Of a stretch of 36,918 bases of DNA, positions 1 to 7,751 are shown piece after piece. Each line of letters opens with the position of its first letter. Positions within the stretch are counted from its first letter, which is position 1. The DNA comes from an uncultured Bacteroidales bacterium (GTDB taxonomy: Bacteria; Bacteroidota; Bacteroidia; Bacteroidales; P3): positions 1 to 36,918 of the forward strand of contig CALGGY010000137.1 of assembly GCA_937915785.1 (NCBI GenBank), read 5' to 3'. Made by a program: the position numbers and the translations under genes. Below the pieces are notes generated by a model. The model was not told where the DNA came from. It worked only from the letters and a program-made list of their open reading frames with translations, and did no database searches.

Positions 1-306
1 CGTGGCCATCTGTGACAATCTAATGGAATTGTAACAAGGAAGTTTTTTAGCAGACCCTTTTTAGCAAATTATCCGAATGAATCGGGCACTTCTCCACTGC
101 TTTTCCGCCAGCATGTCCTTTTTTTTAACTTGCGAATTTTAGGATTTACATAAAAAAATCCATTTTTTTTTCGTACTTTTGCAGATTGGTATGTAACCAC
201 AAAAAAAGTACCACAAAAAAACAATAACACATACAATATAAGCAATTTACACGTTATTATAACGACCAAGCAAACAAAAAGCATTCATGCTATAAACCTC
301 AACGAT
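1..306. other. Leading intergenic region with no recognisable gene
   Basis: No convincing coding sequence is seen on either strand; any gene to the left ends outside the window or within the first few dozen bases. A weak AT-rich hairpin (arms 142-147 and 156-161) followed by a T run at 163-171 could be a terminator for an unseen leftward neighbour. Directly after it lies a Bacteroidota-type -7 box (174-181) that would serve the secreted protein starting at 307. The rest is AT-rich and featureless to my reading. Confidence 0.5.
174..181 (+). promoter_or_regulatory. Putative -7 promoter box (TAnnTTTG)
   Basis: The octamer TACTTTTG matches the Bacteroidota primary sigma factor -7 consensus TAnnTTTG. 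No clear TTTG is found 19-20 bases upstream, so the -33 element is missing or weak. It would give a leader of about 120 bases before the ATG at 307. Confidence 0.4.
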
Positions 307-1176
307 ATGAAAAAAACAGTTTTTATCACAGCCATATTGTGTACAATTCTTTCGGTAAGCGCTTTCGCCGGATGGCGCGGAGGCACCATGTGCGAGATTA
401 TCGGCGTGGGTAGCGTGGAGTTCGGCAAGCAGTACCGCAACTCGCTCACACGCATGAACCTGCACGGCGACATAGTGTACGTTATGGAACGCACCTACTA
501 TATGGAAGGCGACGCCAAAAAACTCTACAGCACCGACTCCATCAATTTCGACCGCCGCGGCAACCTCGACGACCGTGTGTACATACGCAACAACACCTTC
601 ACCTACTACTCGTTCTATTTCGACGGCAACAGCTACGCGCTGGGCTGGAACGAATACGGCCGCAACGACAACCTGCAGGCCCGTACCGCCTACCTCAACG
701 ACCGCAAAGGCAACCGCACCGAACGCACCATTTTCTTTGCCGGAAAAATGAGCAAACGCGAGACCTACAAATACGAAGGTAACAACCTTGTGGAGGAACT
801 GCACTACAGCGACAACGGCTCGCTGGCCGAAAAACGACTCTACAAATACGACGGCAGCGGCAACTGCTCGCAAATTGAATTCTACGACGCCAACGGCGAC
901 CTTAAACAGACCTACTACTACAAATACGACGGCAACGGCAACCGCATAGAATGGCGTTTCTACGACGACGACGAAAACCTCATCAAACTAACCACCTACT
1001 ATTACGACGAACACGACAACGTTACCGAAATACACTCCTTCAACTACGACGAACACGTGAACTGGAAACACACCTACATATACGAGTACGACGACGACGG
1101 CAACTGGGTGAGACAAACCATTCTCCGCAACGGCGAAAAATACCAGATTATAGAACGAGAAATAGCTTTCAGATAA
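307..1176 (+). CDS. Secreted YD-repeat-like protein of unknown function
   Basis: The 289-residue product starts with a clear Sec signal peptide (two lysines, hydrophobic core, cleavage near Ala21), so it is exported to the periplasm or beyond. From about residue 155 to the end it is built from repeats of roughly 20-24 residues with the pattern Y-x-YD-x-x-GN followed by an aromatic-rich strand, resembling the YD/RHS repeat type. Repeats of this kind form beta-sheet scaffolds and often bind carbohydrate, but there is no catalytic motif here and the length is far below a true RHS toxin. No lipobox or T9SS tail is present. It stands alone between a putative promoter and a strong terminator, so it is probably monocistronic. 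Family assignment is by pattern only; function unknown. Confidence 0.8.
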   Translation: MKKTVFITAILCTILSVSAFAGWRGGTMCEIIGVGSVEFGKQYRNSLTRMNLHGDIVYVMERTYYMEGDAKKLYSTDSINFDRRGNLDDRVYIRNNTFTYYSFYFDGNSYALGWNEYGRNDNLQARTAYLNDRKGNRTERTIFFAGKMSKRETYKYEGNNLVEELHYSDNGSLAEKRLYKYDGSGNCSQIEFYDANGDLKQTYYYKYDGNGNRIEWRFYDDDENLIKLTTYYYDEHDNVTEIHSFNYDEHVNWKHTYIYEYDDDGNWVRQTILRNGEKYQIIEREIAFR

Positions 1177-1200
1177 CATTCTGACAACAAAAGAATTATT

Positions 1201-1241
1201 ACAAGTGAGGGTTTGGTTTTCAAAATCCTCGCTTGTTTTTT
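1201..1241 (+). terminator. Intrinsic terminator after the YD-repeat gene
   Basis: A 10-bp stem (1201-1210 with 1227-1236, one G-U pair) is followed by a T run to 1241. It ends only 17 bases before the leuS start codon, which leaves little room for a separate leuS promoter. Confidence 0.7.
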
Positions 1242-1258
1242 GATAACAAAGTAAATAT

Positions 1259-4200
1259 ATGGATTACAATTTCAACGACATCGAACGCAAATGGCAAAAC
1301 TACTGGCGCGAAAATGGCACCTACCGTACCGACAACATCTCCGATAAGCCAAAATACTACGTGCTCGACATGTTCCCCTACCCCTCGGGAGCGGGACTGC
1401 ATGTGGGACACCCCCTGGGATACATTGCCAGCGACATCTTTGCACGCTACAAACGCCTGAAAGGGTTCAACGTGCTGCACCCCATGGGCTACGACGCCTA
1501 CGGTCTGCCCGCCGAACAGTACGCCATACAAACCGGACAGCACCCGGCCATAACCACCGAACAGAACATATCGCGCTACCGCGAACAGCTCGACAAAATT
1601 GGTTTCTCCTTCGACTGGAGCCGCGAAGTACGCACCTGTAATCCGGAATATTACAAATGGACACAGTGGACTTTCATTCAACTGTTCAACCATTATTATT
1701 GCAACAAAGCCAACAAAGCGCTGCCCATCAGCGAATTGGAAAAACACCTCGCTAAACACGGCACCGACGGCCTCGACACCGCCTGCTGTGAACCCCTGCA
1801 CATCACCGCCGAGCAATGGAACGCCTTTTCGGAAAACCAGCGTCAGCAAATGCTGATGAACTACCGCTTGGCATATCTGGCCGACATACCAGTGAACTGG
1901 TGTCCGCAACTGGGCACCGTGCTGGCCAACGACGAGGTGGTGGGCGGACTCTCCGTTCGCGGCGGATACCCAGTGGAACGCAAGCTGATGCGCCAATGGA
2001 GCCTGCGCATAACAGCCTACTCGCAACGCCTGCTCGACGGTCTCGACCTTGTGGACTGGACCGACAGCCTCAAGGAAATTCAGCGCAACTGGATAGGACG
2101 CAGCGAAGGCGCCTCGGTTTTCTTCAACGTGGAAAACAGCGACAAAAAATTTGAGATATTCACCACCCGCCCCGACACTATATTCGGCGTTACCTTTATG
2201 GTGCTTTGTCCTGAACACGAGATGATTATGGACATCACCACCGAACAGCAGAAAGCCGAAGTGGAGGAATATCTGAACTGGGCCAAAAACCGCTCGGAGC
2301 GCGAACGTCAGGCAGAGGTGAAGAAAGTGAGCGGCGTGTTCACCGGCGCCTACGCCATCAACCCTCTCACCAACGAGCGCATCCCCATCTGGGTATCGGA
2401 CTACGTGCTGGCAGGCTACGGCACAGGTGCCATCATGGCAGTGCCCGCCCACGACAGCCGCGACTTCGCCTTCGCGCGACATTTCAACCTGCCCATCCGT
2501 CAGGTGGTAAGTCTCGAAAAGGACGTTACCTCCGACCCCAACACATGGACCGAGAGCATGGACGCCAAAACAGGCTACTCGGTGAACAGCGGTTTCGTAA
2601 CCGGAATGAAAGTGAAGGAGGCCATGAAAGCCGTCATCGACTGGCTCGACGAAAAAGGCATCGGCAACCGCACGGTGAACTACCGTCTGCGCGACGCCAT
2701 TTTCAGCCGTCAGCGCTACTGGGGCGAGCCTTTCCCCATCTACTACAAAAACGGCATCCCCTACCCCATACCCGAAGAATGCCTGCCACTGCAGCTACCC
2801 GAAATCAAGGATTTCAAACCCACAGCCACCGGCGAACCCCCACTGGGACATGCCGAGATGTGGGCTTGGGACGAACCCAACAAACGCATTGTAAGCAAAA
2901 CGCTGACAGACAACCAGCAGGTGTTCCCGCTCGAACTCAGCACCATGCCCGGTTTTGCCGGCAGCAGCGGATACTACCTGCGTTACATGGACCCACGCAA
3001 CAACAACGAATATTTTGGCCAACAGGCCGTAAACTACTGGCAGAATGTGGACCTCTACGTGGGCGGCGCCGAACACGGTACGGGACACCTTATCTACGCG
3101 CGTTTCTGGAACAAATTCCTGTTCGACATGGGACTTAGCGTCAAACAAGAGCCTTTCCAAAAGCTCATTAACCAAGGCATGATTCAGGGACGCTCCAATT
3201 TTGTGTACCGAGTAAGTTTCGAAAAACTTGCCGAATACCGCATCTGGCAGCTGATAAAAGACGGTCGCTTGGGTGCCGATTTCAAACGCGACTACAAAGA
3301 CGGCAAACGCCGGTTCGATTTCTACAGCGACCACAAAAAAATCATCATCGAGATAAAACGCAAAGAGGCTCTCGAAAAACTGGCCGAAGTGTATCGCGAA
3401 TACGCCACCAAGCAAGGATTCAAGATACTGCTCATCTCCATCAACGACGTGATGAACGGCACCGACAATATCGAAGCGCGCATAAAAGCCTGCATCAACG
3501 GCGAATACACCCCAGCCCTCGAACAGGAGAACGACGCCTTTGTCCCCTACCCACTCTTTGTTTCCAAAAACATCGAAGGGCGCGAGGAATATACCATGCC
3601 CATACACGTGGATATCAACATTGTGAACAACGACATTCTGGACATTGAACGTTTCAAAGCATGGAGGCCCGAGTTTGCCGACGCTCAGTTTATGCTCGAA
3701 GATGGCAAATACATCTGCGGCTGGGAGATAGAAAAAATGTCGAAATCGATGTTCAACGTGCAAAATCCCGATGACCTTGTGGAACGCTACGGCGCCGACA
3801 CCCTGCGGCTGTACGAGATGTTCCTCGGACCCATAGAGCAGGCCAAAACTTGGGACACCAACGGCATCGAGGGCGTGTTCCGCTTTATGCGCAAGCTGTG
3901 GAAACTGTTCCACAACGAGCAAAACGCCTTCAGCGTAAGCGACGAAGCCCCCACCAAAGCCGAACTGAAAACCCTGCACCAGACCATAAAGAAAGTTACC
4001 GACGACATCGAGCGTTTTTCGTTCAACACCTCGGTAAGCACCTTTATGATTTGTGTGAACGACCTCTCGTCGGCCAAATGCAACAAACGCCAAGTGCTTG
4101 AACCGCTGACAGTTCTTATAGCCCCCTTTGCTCCCCACATTGCCGAAGAACTTTGGCACCTGCTTGGCCACACCGAAAGTGTTACCACTGCCACTTTCCC

Positions 4201-4417
4201 GCTTTGCGACGAGAGCCACCTTGTGGAGGACAGCTGCACCTACCCCGTTTCGTTCAACGGCAAGATGCGTTTCACCCTCGACCTGCCGCTCACAACCACT
4301 GCCGCCGATGTGGAGAAACTGATAGCCGAAAACGCCGACGCCCAGAAATGGCTCGCCGGCAAACAGCCGAAGAAAATCATCTTCGTGCCGAAGAAAATCA
4401 TCAACGTGGTGTTCTAA
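1259..4417 (+). CDS. leuS: Leucyl-tRNA synthetase with an inserted nuclease-like domain
   Basis: Charges tRNA-Leu with leucine in the cytoplasm; essential class I synthetase. The ATP-binding HIGH motif appears as HVGH at residues 48-51 and the KMSKS loop at 826-830, with the CP1 editing domain between them and the usual anticodon-binding and C-terminal parts after. The start chosen gives the normal family N-terminus. At 1052 residues it is about 110 longer than the roughly 940 I expect for Bacteroidales LeuS. The excess sits in one place, residues about 652-766, between the conserved stretch ending SNFVYR and the segment leading into the IHVD motif. This insert looks like a DUF559-type PD-(D/E)XK nuclease fold and is listed separately. 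Both flanks are intact and in frame and no catalytic motif is lost, so the enzyme is probably active. Long antisense open frames within this gene are shadows. Confidence 0.97.
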   Translation: MDYNFNDIERKWQNYWRENGTYRTDNISDKPKYYVLDMFPYPSGAGLHVGHPLGYIASDIFARYKRLKGFNVLHPMGYDAYGLPAEQYAIQTGQHPAITTEQNISRYREQLDKIGFSFDWSREVRTCNPEYYKWTQWTFIQLFNHYYCNKANKALPISELEKHLAKHGTDGLDTACCEPLHITAEQWNAFSENQRQQMLMNYRLAYLADIPVNWCPQLGTVLANDEVVGGLSVRGGYPVERKLMRQWSLRITAYSQRLLDGLDLVDWTDSLKEIQRNWIGRSEGASVFFNVENSDKKFEIFTTRPDTIFGVTFMVLCPEHEMIMDITTEQQKAEVEEYLNWAKNRSERERQAEVKKVSGVFTGAYAINPLTNERIPIWVSDYVLAGYGTGAIMAVPAHDSRDFAFARHFNLPIRQVVSLEKDVTSDPNTWTESMDAKTGYSVNSGFVTGMKVKEAMKAVIDWLDEKGIGNRTVNYRLRDAIFSRQRYWGEPFPIYYKNGIPYPIPEECLPLQLPEIKDFKPTATGEPPLGHAEMWAWDEPNKRIVSKTLTDNQQVFPLELSTMPGFAGSSGYYLRYMDPRNNNEYFGQQAVNYWQNVDLYVGGAEHGTGHLIYARFWNKFLFDMGLSVKQEPFQKLINQGMIQGRSNFVYRVSFEKLAEYRIWQLIKDGRLGADFKRDYKDGKRRFDFYSDHKKIIIEIKRKEALEKLAEVYREYATKQGFKILLISINDVMNGTDNIEARIKACINGEYTPALEQENDAFVPYPLFVSKNIEGREEYTMPIHVDINIVNNDILDIERFKAWRPEFADAQFMLEDGKYICGWEIEKMSKSMFNVQNPDDLVERYGADTLRLYEMFLGPIEQAKTWDTNGIEGVFRFMRKLWKLFHNEQNAFSVSDEAPTKAELKTLHQTIKKVTDDIERFSFNTSVSTFMICVNDLSSAKCNKRQVLEPLTVLIAPFAPHIAEELWHLLGHTESVTTATFPLCDESHLVEDSCTYPVSFNGKMRFTLDLPLTTTAADVEKLIAENADAQKWLAGKQPKKIIFVPKKIINVVF
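3212..3556 (+). other. DUF559/Vsr-like PD-(D/E)XK domain inserted in LeuS
   Basis: LeuS residues 652-766 replace a short loop of about five residues found at this point in ordinary Bacteroidales LeuS. The insert opens with a helix rich in Leu, Trp and Arg, then has a beta-hairpin with Asp687 in FDFY, a hydrophobic strand ending Glu698-Ile-Lys700, a helix, the strand GFKILLI and a final ND-V turn plus helix. That order and the D...ExK residues match the DUF559 branch of the PD-(D/E)XK nuclease superfamily. No intein splicing residues are seen at the ends, so it should stay in the mature protein. Base composition matches the rest of leuS, which argues against very recent arrival. The fold is inferred from pattern, not from a search. 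Confidence 0.7.
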
Positions 4418-4430
4418 AGCACGTTACAAA

Positions 4431-4473
4431 ACAGAAACGGCGGCTCAGCAGAGCCGCCGTTTCTGTTTTTTTT
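4431..4473. terminator. Strong, probably bidirectional terminator
   Basis: A perfect 16-bp GC-rich stem (4431-4446 with 4451-4466) closes a 4-base loop and runs into a T tract on the + strand. It ends leuS. On the - strand a shorter T tract follows, so it can also stop the convergent glycosyltransferase gene whose stop codon is at 4484. Confidence 0.92.
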
Positions 4474-4483
4474 GCATCAGCAA

Positions 4484-5497
4484 TCAAACCACTTGGTTGG
4501 TTTTGCGTATGTATATGGGTATAAGTTTTAAGGCCAGACCTGTGCAGTGTCTCAGCAGCCAAACCAACATCTTGAGACTTATTTTTTTGCGGAAATAAGG
4601 ATTCCGTGCATAATCAGGCACTTGGGCCAACAGCTCCTTGTAAATATCTTTCAAAGTATTTTTGGTGGGTTCCAACGAGTTGTACACATAGTTGAACACC
4701 GAGCTAAGGTAACCCTTTTTTAGGTAGATAAAATCCATTTCGGCCTTGTATTCGGTGTAAACTCCCTTGTCTTTAGCAAAACGCATAAGTTTGGCAAACG
4801 AAGCGAGGCGTTTTTTGTACTTGTCGCTGTCTTTGGTGGTACAAACCGAACCGGGACGTATTAGGTAGTGATAAAACGGCTTGTCCACATGAGCAACGGT
4901 GCGCGCCATAAGCAGATTGGCCGTAACAAAGAAACTATCGTCGGCCGAGCGGTCTTCGGGGTAGCGTATCATTTCCCTCTGTATCAAGTCTTTGCTAAAA
5001 ATAAATGTCCAGAACAGCGAAATGTAATTTTGCAGGAAATATCTGCGTTTCTGATGTGTGAATTCGCCAGCCTCCACGTCGGGATTTTTCAGCATTTCGG
5101 TGGGTTGGCCGTCCAGATAGTCCTTGTATGCCTGGCAATAGCAGAGGTCGGCACCGCCTTTTGCCACGGCTTCGTTGTACAGCTCTTCGAACATAGTGGG
5201 TTCCACCCAGTCGTCGCTGTCCACAAAGGCTATGTACTGGCCTTGCGCTTCGGGTATGGCGAAATTGCGCGCCATGCCCGCGCCGAGGTTGTGTTCGGGT
5301 TTCAGAAAACGGAACTGTGCCTCGCGCGGATGTCCGGCTATGATGCGTTGGGCAATTGCTATGCTGTCGTCGGGACCGTGGTCGTCGACAAAAATAAACT
5401 CCATCTCATCCAAAGTCTGTGCCAACAGCGATTTGGTACATTTTTCGATATATTCTGCCACGCCATAAACGGGCAATATCACAGATACTTTCACCAT
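4484..5497 (-). CDS. Family 2 glycosyltransferase
   Basis: Transfers a sugar from a nucleotide-sugar donor to a growing surface glycan, at the cytoplasmic face of the inner membrane. The N-terminal 110 residues form a typical GT-A fold: the opening strand VSVILPVYG, the VDD nucleotide contact near residue 38, the NLGAGMARN helix near 70-78 and the metal-binding DSDD at 93-96. The rest is a variable acceptor domain with a basic C-terminus and no clear membrane helix; the 337-residue length is normal. It lies downstream of a second family 2 glycosyltransferase and UDP-galactopyranose mutase on the same strand, so the three probably build one polysaccharide. A hairpin terminator lies just upstream, and a TAnnTTTG-like box at 5504-5511 lies six bases before the ATG, so it may have its own near-leaderless transcript. 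The sugar specificity cannot be read. Confidence 0.9.
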   Translation of the reverse strand: MVKVSVILPVYGVAEYIEKCTKSLLAQTLDEMEFIFVDDHGPDDSIAIAQRIIAGHPREAQFRFLKPEHNLGAGMARNFAIPEAQGQYIAFVDSDDWVEPTMFEELYNEAVAKGGADLCYCQAYKDYLDGQPTEMLKNPDVEAGEFTHQKRRYFLQNYISLFWTFIFSKDLIQREMIRYPEDRSADDSFFVTANLLMARTVAHVDKPFYHYLIRPGSVCTTKDSDKYKKRLASFAKLMRFAKDKGVYTEYKAEMDFIYLKKGYLSSVFNYVYNSLEPTKNTLKDIYKELLAQVPDYARNPYFRKKISLKMLVWLLRHCTGLALKLIPIYIRKTNQVV

Positions 5498-5500
5498 ATT

Positions 5501-6484
5501 TTACAAAAATAAAAAAGGCATCACGATCAAAAGACCATGATGCCTTATAATTGAACTATTAAAAAAATTTATATTGCCTGTTGCTTGCTGAGAAGGCCTT
5601 TGGTTACATAATATCGGAAAAACAACAGCACAGGACCTTTCGCAGATTGTCCGCGCAGCATATATCCAAGACAAATAACAGCAGCCCCCCCCCCACTTAA
5701 CCATCTCATTTACAATACGTTGCAAGTAAGAAAACTTAGATATACGCAAAGTCCTCAGCCGCTCGCTAACGCCAATACCCAAGGCCATTTTTTTGATATA
5801 CTCTTTGGTGGTGCGCTGTGGCGGGATAACGTGCTGAACCTCAAGATCGGGGAAATAGAGTATGGCGTAGTTCTTTTCTTTCACACGGTTGAAAATATCC
5901 TTTTCCTCGCCGCCCATCAGGTTTTTCTTGCTGCGTCCCAGCTCGGTGTTGAATTTGCCGCAGGCGTCGATACACTCTTTGCGGAAACCCATGTTGGCGC
6001 CGATGGGGTACGAGTTGCCTTCGAAAGGCACCACGCTGCTGCCCTTGTCTATGGCCGACACCCATGAGTAGGTCCATTTGCCGAGCCATGCGGGTTCCTC
6101 GCCCGATTCAAAAAGCGGTGTTATCTTGCCGCCAAAGGCCATAGCCTCGGGGTGTTGCTCCATCTGCCGACGCAACACCTGCATGTAGTCGCCACGCACA
6201 AAGGCGTCGTCGTCGAGGAAAACAAGTATATCGCCGCGACTTTCGTCGATACCGCGGTTGCGGGCGTGCGACAGTCCCTGCTTGGTTTCCACAAAATAGC
6301 GGAAATCGATGTCGGAATGCTCGTTGGCAAAACGCTTGCACTCGGCGTCGGTGTTGTCGGTGCAGTTGTTGTTCACCAACACTATCTCAAACTCGCTCCG
6401 GTCGAAATTGTTATCGGCAATATGCTGAAGAGTCTGGTAGATGAACTTATCGCGGTTATATGTGCATATAATTAAGGAAATCAT
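5501..6484 (-). CDS. Family 2 glycosyltransferase with frameshifted C-terminus
   Basis: The first 266 residues are a good GT-A glycosyltransferase: the strand ISLIICTYNR, a QGLSHARNRG helix near 69-78, metal-binding DDD at 91-93, and a GGEEKD motif near 190. After Trp264 the frame runs into ten consecutive G bases and the remaining 60 residues look wrong (Cys-rich, unlike the family). Dropping one G restores a sensible end: a hydrophobic segment, an RGQSAKG turn and an aromatic-basic tail RYYVTKGLL, stopping at 5569-5571 after about 304 residues. A terminator hairpin at 5515-5546 sits beyond that corrected stop but inside the as-read frame, supporting the shorter version. Either the tract is phase-variable or the assembly has one G too many. 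It neighbours a second glycosyltransferase and glf. Confidence 0.85.
   Translation of the reverse strand: MISLIICTYNRDKFIYQTLQHIADNNFDRSEFEIVLVNNNCTDNTDAECKRFANEHSDIDFRYFVETKQGLSHARNRGIDESRGDILVFLDDDAFVRGDYMQVLRRQMEQHPEAMAFGGKITPLFESGEEPAWLGKWTYSWVSAIDKGSSVVPFEGNSYPIGANMGFRKECIDACGKFNTELGRSKKNLMGGEEKDIFNRVKEKNYAILYFPDLEVQHVIPPQRTTKEYIKKMALGIGVSERLRTLRISKFSYLQRIVNEMVKWGGGCCYLSWIYAARTICERSCAVVFPILCNQRPSQQATGNINFFNSSIIRHHGLLIVMPFLFL
5515..5546 (-). terminator. Terminator between the two glycosyltransferase genes
   Basis: A 9-bp perfect stem (5515-5523 with 5538-5546) is followed, reading leftward, by a T-rich run. It lies just past the frame-corrected stop at 5569, within the artificial extension of the upstream gene. 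Confidence 0.7.
5685..5694 (-). repeat. 10-G homopolymer in a glycosyltransferase gene
   Basis: Ten consecutive C on the + strand are ten G in the coding strand, at codons 264-267. The tract marks the exact point where the protein loses family resemblance. Tracts of this length slip during replication and are classic contingency loci, but they are also common sites of sequencing error. Confidence 0.95.
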
Positions 6485-6505
6485 ATCTTTACAGAGGTTT
6501 GTCCG

Positions 6506-7615
6506 TCATTCGCCGAGCCATGGGTGGGCCAGCACCTGCGCCACAATTTTGTCCATGTCGTAATATTTGTATTCGCCAAGTCGTCCGCCAAACCACACGT
6601 TTTTCTCCTGCTGTGCCAGCTGCCGATATTGCTCGGCAAGGGCGTCGTTGCGTTGGTTGTTGATGGGATAGTAAGGCTCGGAGCCGGGCTGCCAGTCCTG
6701 CGGATATTCGTAGCTAATCACCGTGTCGGGCTGTTGGCCGAACTCAAAGTGTTTGTGCTCTATAATGCGTGTGTAGGGCGTTTCGCGGTCGGTGTAGTTG
6801 AATACGGCGTTGCCTTGAAAATTCTCCACACCCTCCAAAAGTTTGTGGTCGAACCGCAGCGAGCGGAAATCCAAGTGTCCCAGCCGATGGCCAAAATAGG
6901 CGTCGATGGGACCGGTATATATCACTCGGTCGGCCATGGCTGCAAGTTCGGCACGGTTGGCAAGGAAATCGGTGCCCAAACGCACCTCCACGCCTTGGAG
7001 TAGCTTTTCGAAAACCAGAGTGTAACCGCCAATGGGAATACCTTGGTGCGGGTCGTTGAAATAGTTGTTGTCGAAGGTGAAGCGGAACGGCAGGCGTCGC
7101 AGCACAAAGGCGGGGATTTGCTCGGCAGACATGCCCCACTGCTTTTCGGAGTAACCTTTCACCAGTTTTGTAAAGATGTCGCGCCCGGCCAGTTTCATAC
7201 CCTGTTCCAGAAGGTTTTTGGGTTCGGCAATGCCGGCATATTCGGCCTGCTGTTCGGCAATGCGGGCTTTGGCCTCAGCTGGGGTATGCACGTCGGACCA
7301 CAGCTTGCAGAAAGTGTTCATATTGAACGGCATGTTGTACAGCTCGCCTTTGTAGTTGGCAATGGGCGAATTCACATAGTGGTTGAAAGTGCAGAAACGG
7401 TTCATATATTGCCACACCTGCTCGTTGGAGGTATGGAAAATGTGTGCGCCGTAGTAATGCACGTTTATGTCGTTGATTTTCTTTGTGTAACAGTTGCCGC
7501 CTATATGGTTGCGTCGTTCCACAACAAGACACTTCTTGCCATTCTGCGTGGCTATCTGGGCAAAAACGGCGCCATACAGGCCTGCTCCTACTATCAGATA
7601 ATCGTATTTTTGCAT
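6506..7615 (-). CDS. glf: UDP-galactopyranose mutase
   Basis: Flavoenzyme that interconverts UDP-galactopyranose and UDP-galactofuranose, supplying galactofuranose for surface glycans; cytoplasmic. The N-terminus is a Rossmann FAD-binding motif (YDYLIVGAGLYG), followed by the VVERRNHIGGN segment and the YGAHIFHT motif typical of the family. Later come the conserved W-G-M-S region and the C-terminal GRLGEYKYYDMD segment that closes the FAD site. I take the ATG at 7615, giving 369 residues, because the family begins right at the Rossmann strand; an in-frame ATG at 7651 would add 12 non-conserved residues and cannot be excluded. It lies 22 bases upstream of the first glycosyltransferase gene, so the three genes are probably one operon and the glycan probably contains galactofuranose. 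Confidence 0.95.
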   Translation of the reverse strand: MQKYDYLIVGAGLYGAVFAQIATQNGKKCLVVERRNHIGGNCYTKKINDINVHYYGAHIFHTSNEQVWQYMNRFCTFNHYVNSPIANYKGELYNMPFNMNTFCKLWSDVHTPAEAKARIAEQQAEYAGIAEPKNLLEQGMKLAGRDIFTKLVKGYSEKQWGMSAEQIPAFVLRRLPFRFTFDNNYFNDPHQGIPIGGYTLVFEKLLQGVEVRLGTDFLANRAELAAMADRVIYTGPIDAYFGHRLGHLDFRSLRFDHKLLEGVENFQGNAVFNYTDRETPYTRIIEHKHFEFGQQPDTVISYEYPQDWQPGSEPYYPINNQRNDALAEQYRQLAQQEKNVWFGGRLGEYKYYDMDKIVAQVLAHPWLGE

Positions 7616-7688
7616 TCTATTGTTCGGTTTCAACATTACGGAATTATTCATTTATACGCCGTTTTAACACAAATATTGCCCTATCAGC

Positions 7689-7726
7689 AAAAAAAAAGAC
7701 GGAGCTGAACAATGTCAACCCCCGTC
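7689..7726 (-). terminator. Terminator after the T9SS transglutaminase-like gene
   Basis: Read leftward, an imperfect stem (7715-7726 with 7698-7709, one bulged G and wobble pairs) is followed by nine T. It lies 25 bases past the stop codon at 7752 and separates that gene from glf. Confidence 0.7.
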
Positions 7727-7751
7727 AATTATACAAATTGTGAATAACAAA

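Noticed and set aside
1220..4219. Two long open frames of more than 400 codons antisense to leuS
   Set aside because: leuS is certain, and its codon pattern (many NNC codons) suppresses stops on the other strand; the antisense products are rich in Val, Gly, Phe and His and have no family character.
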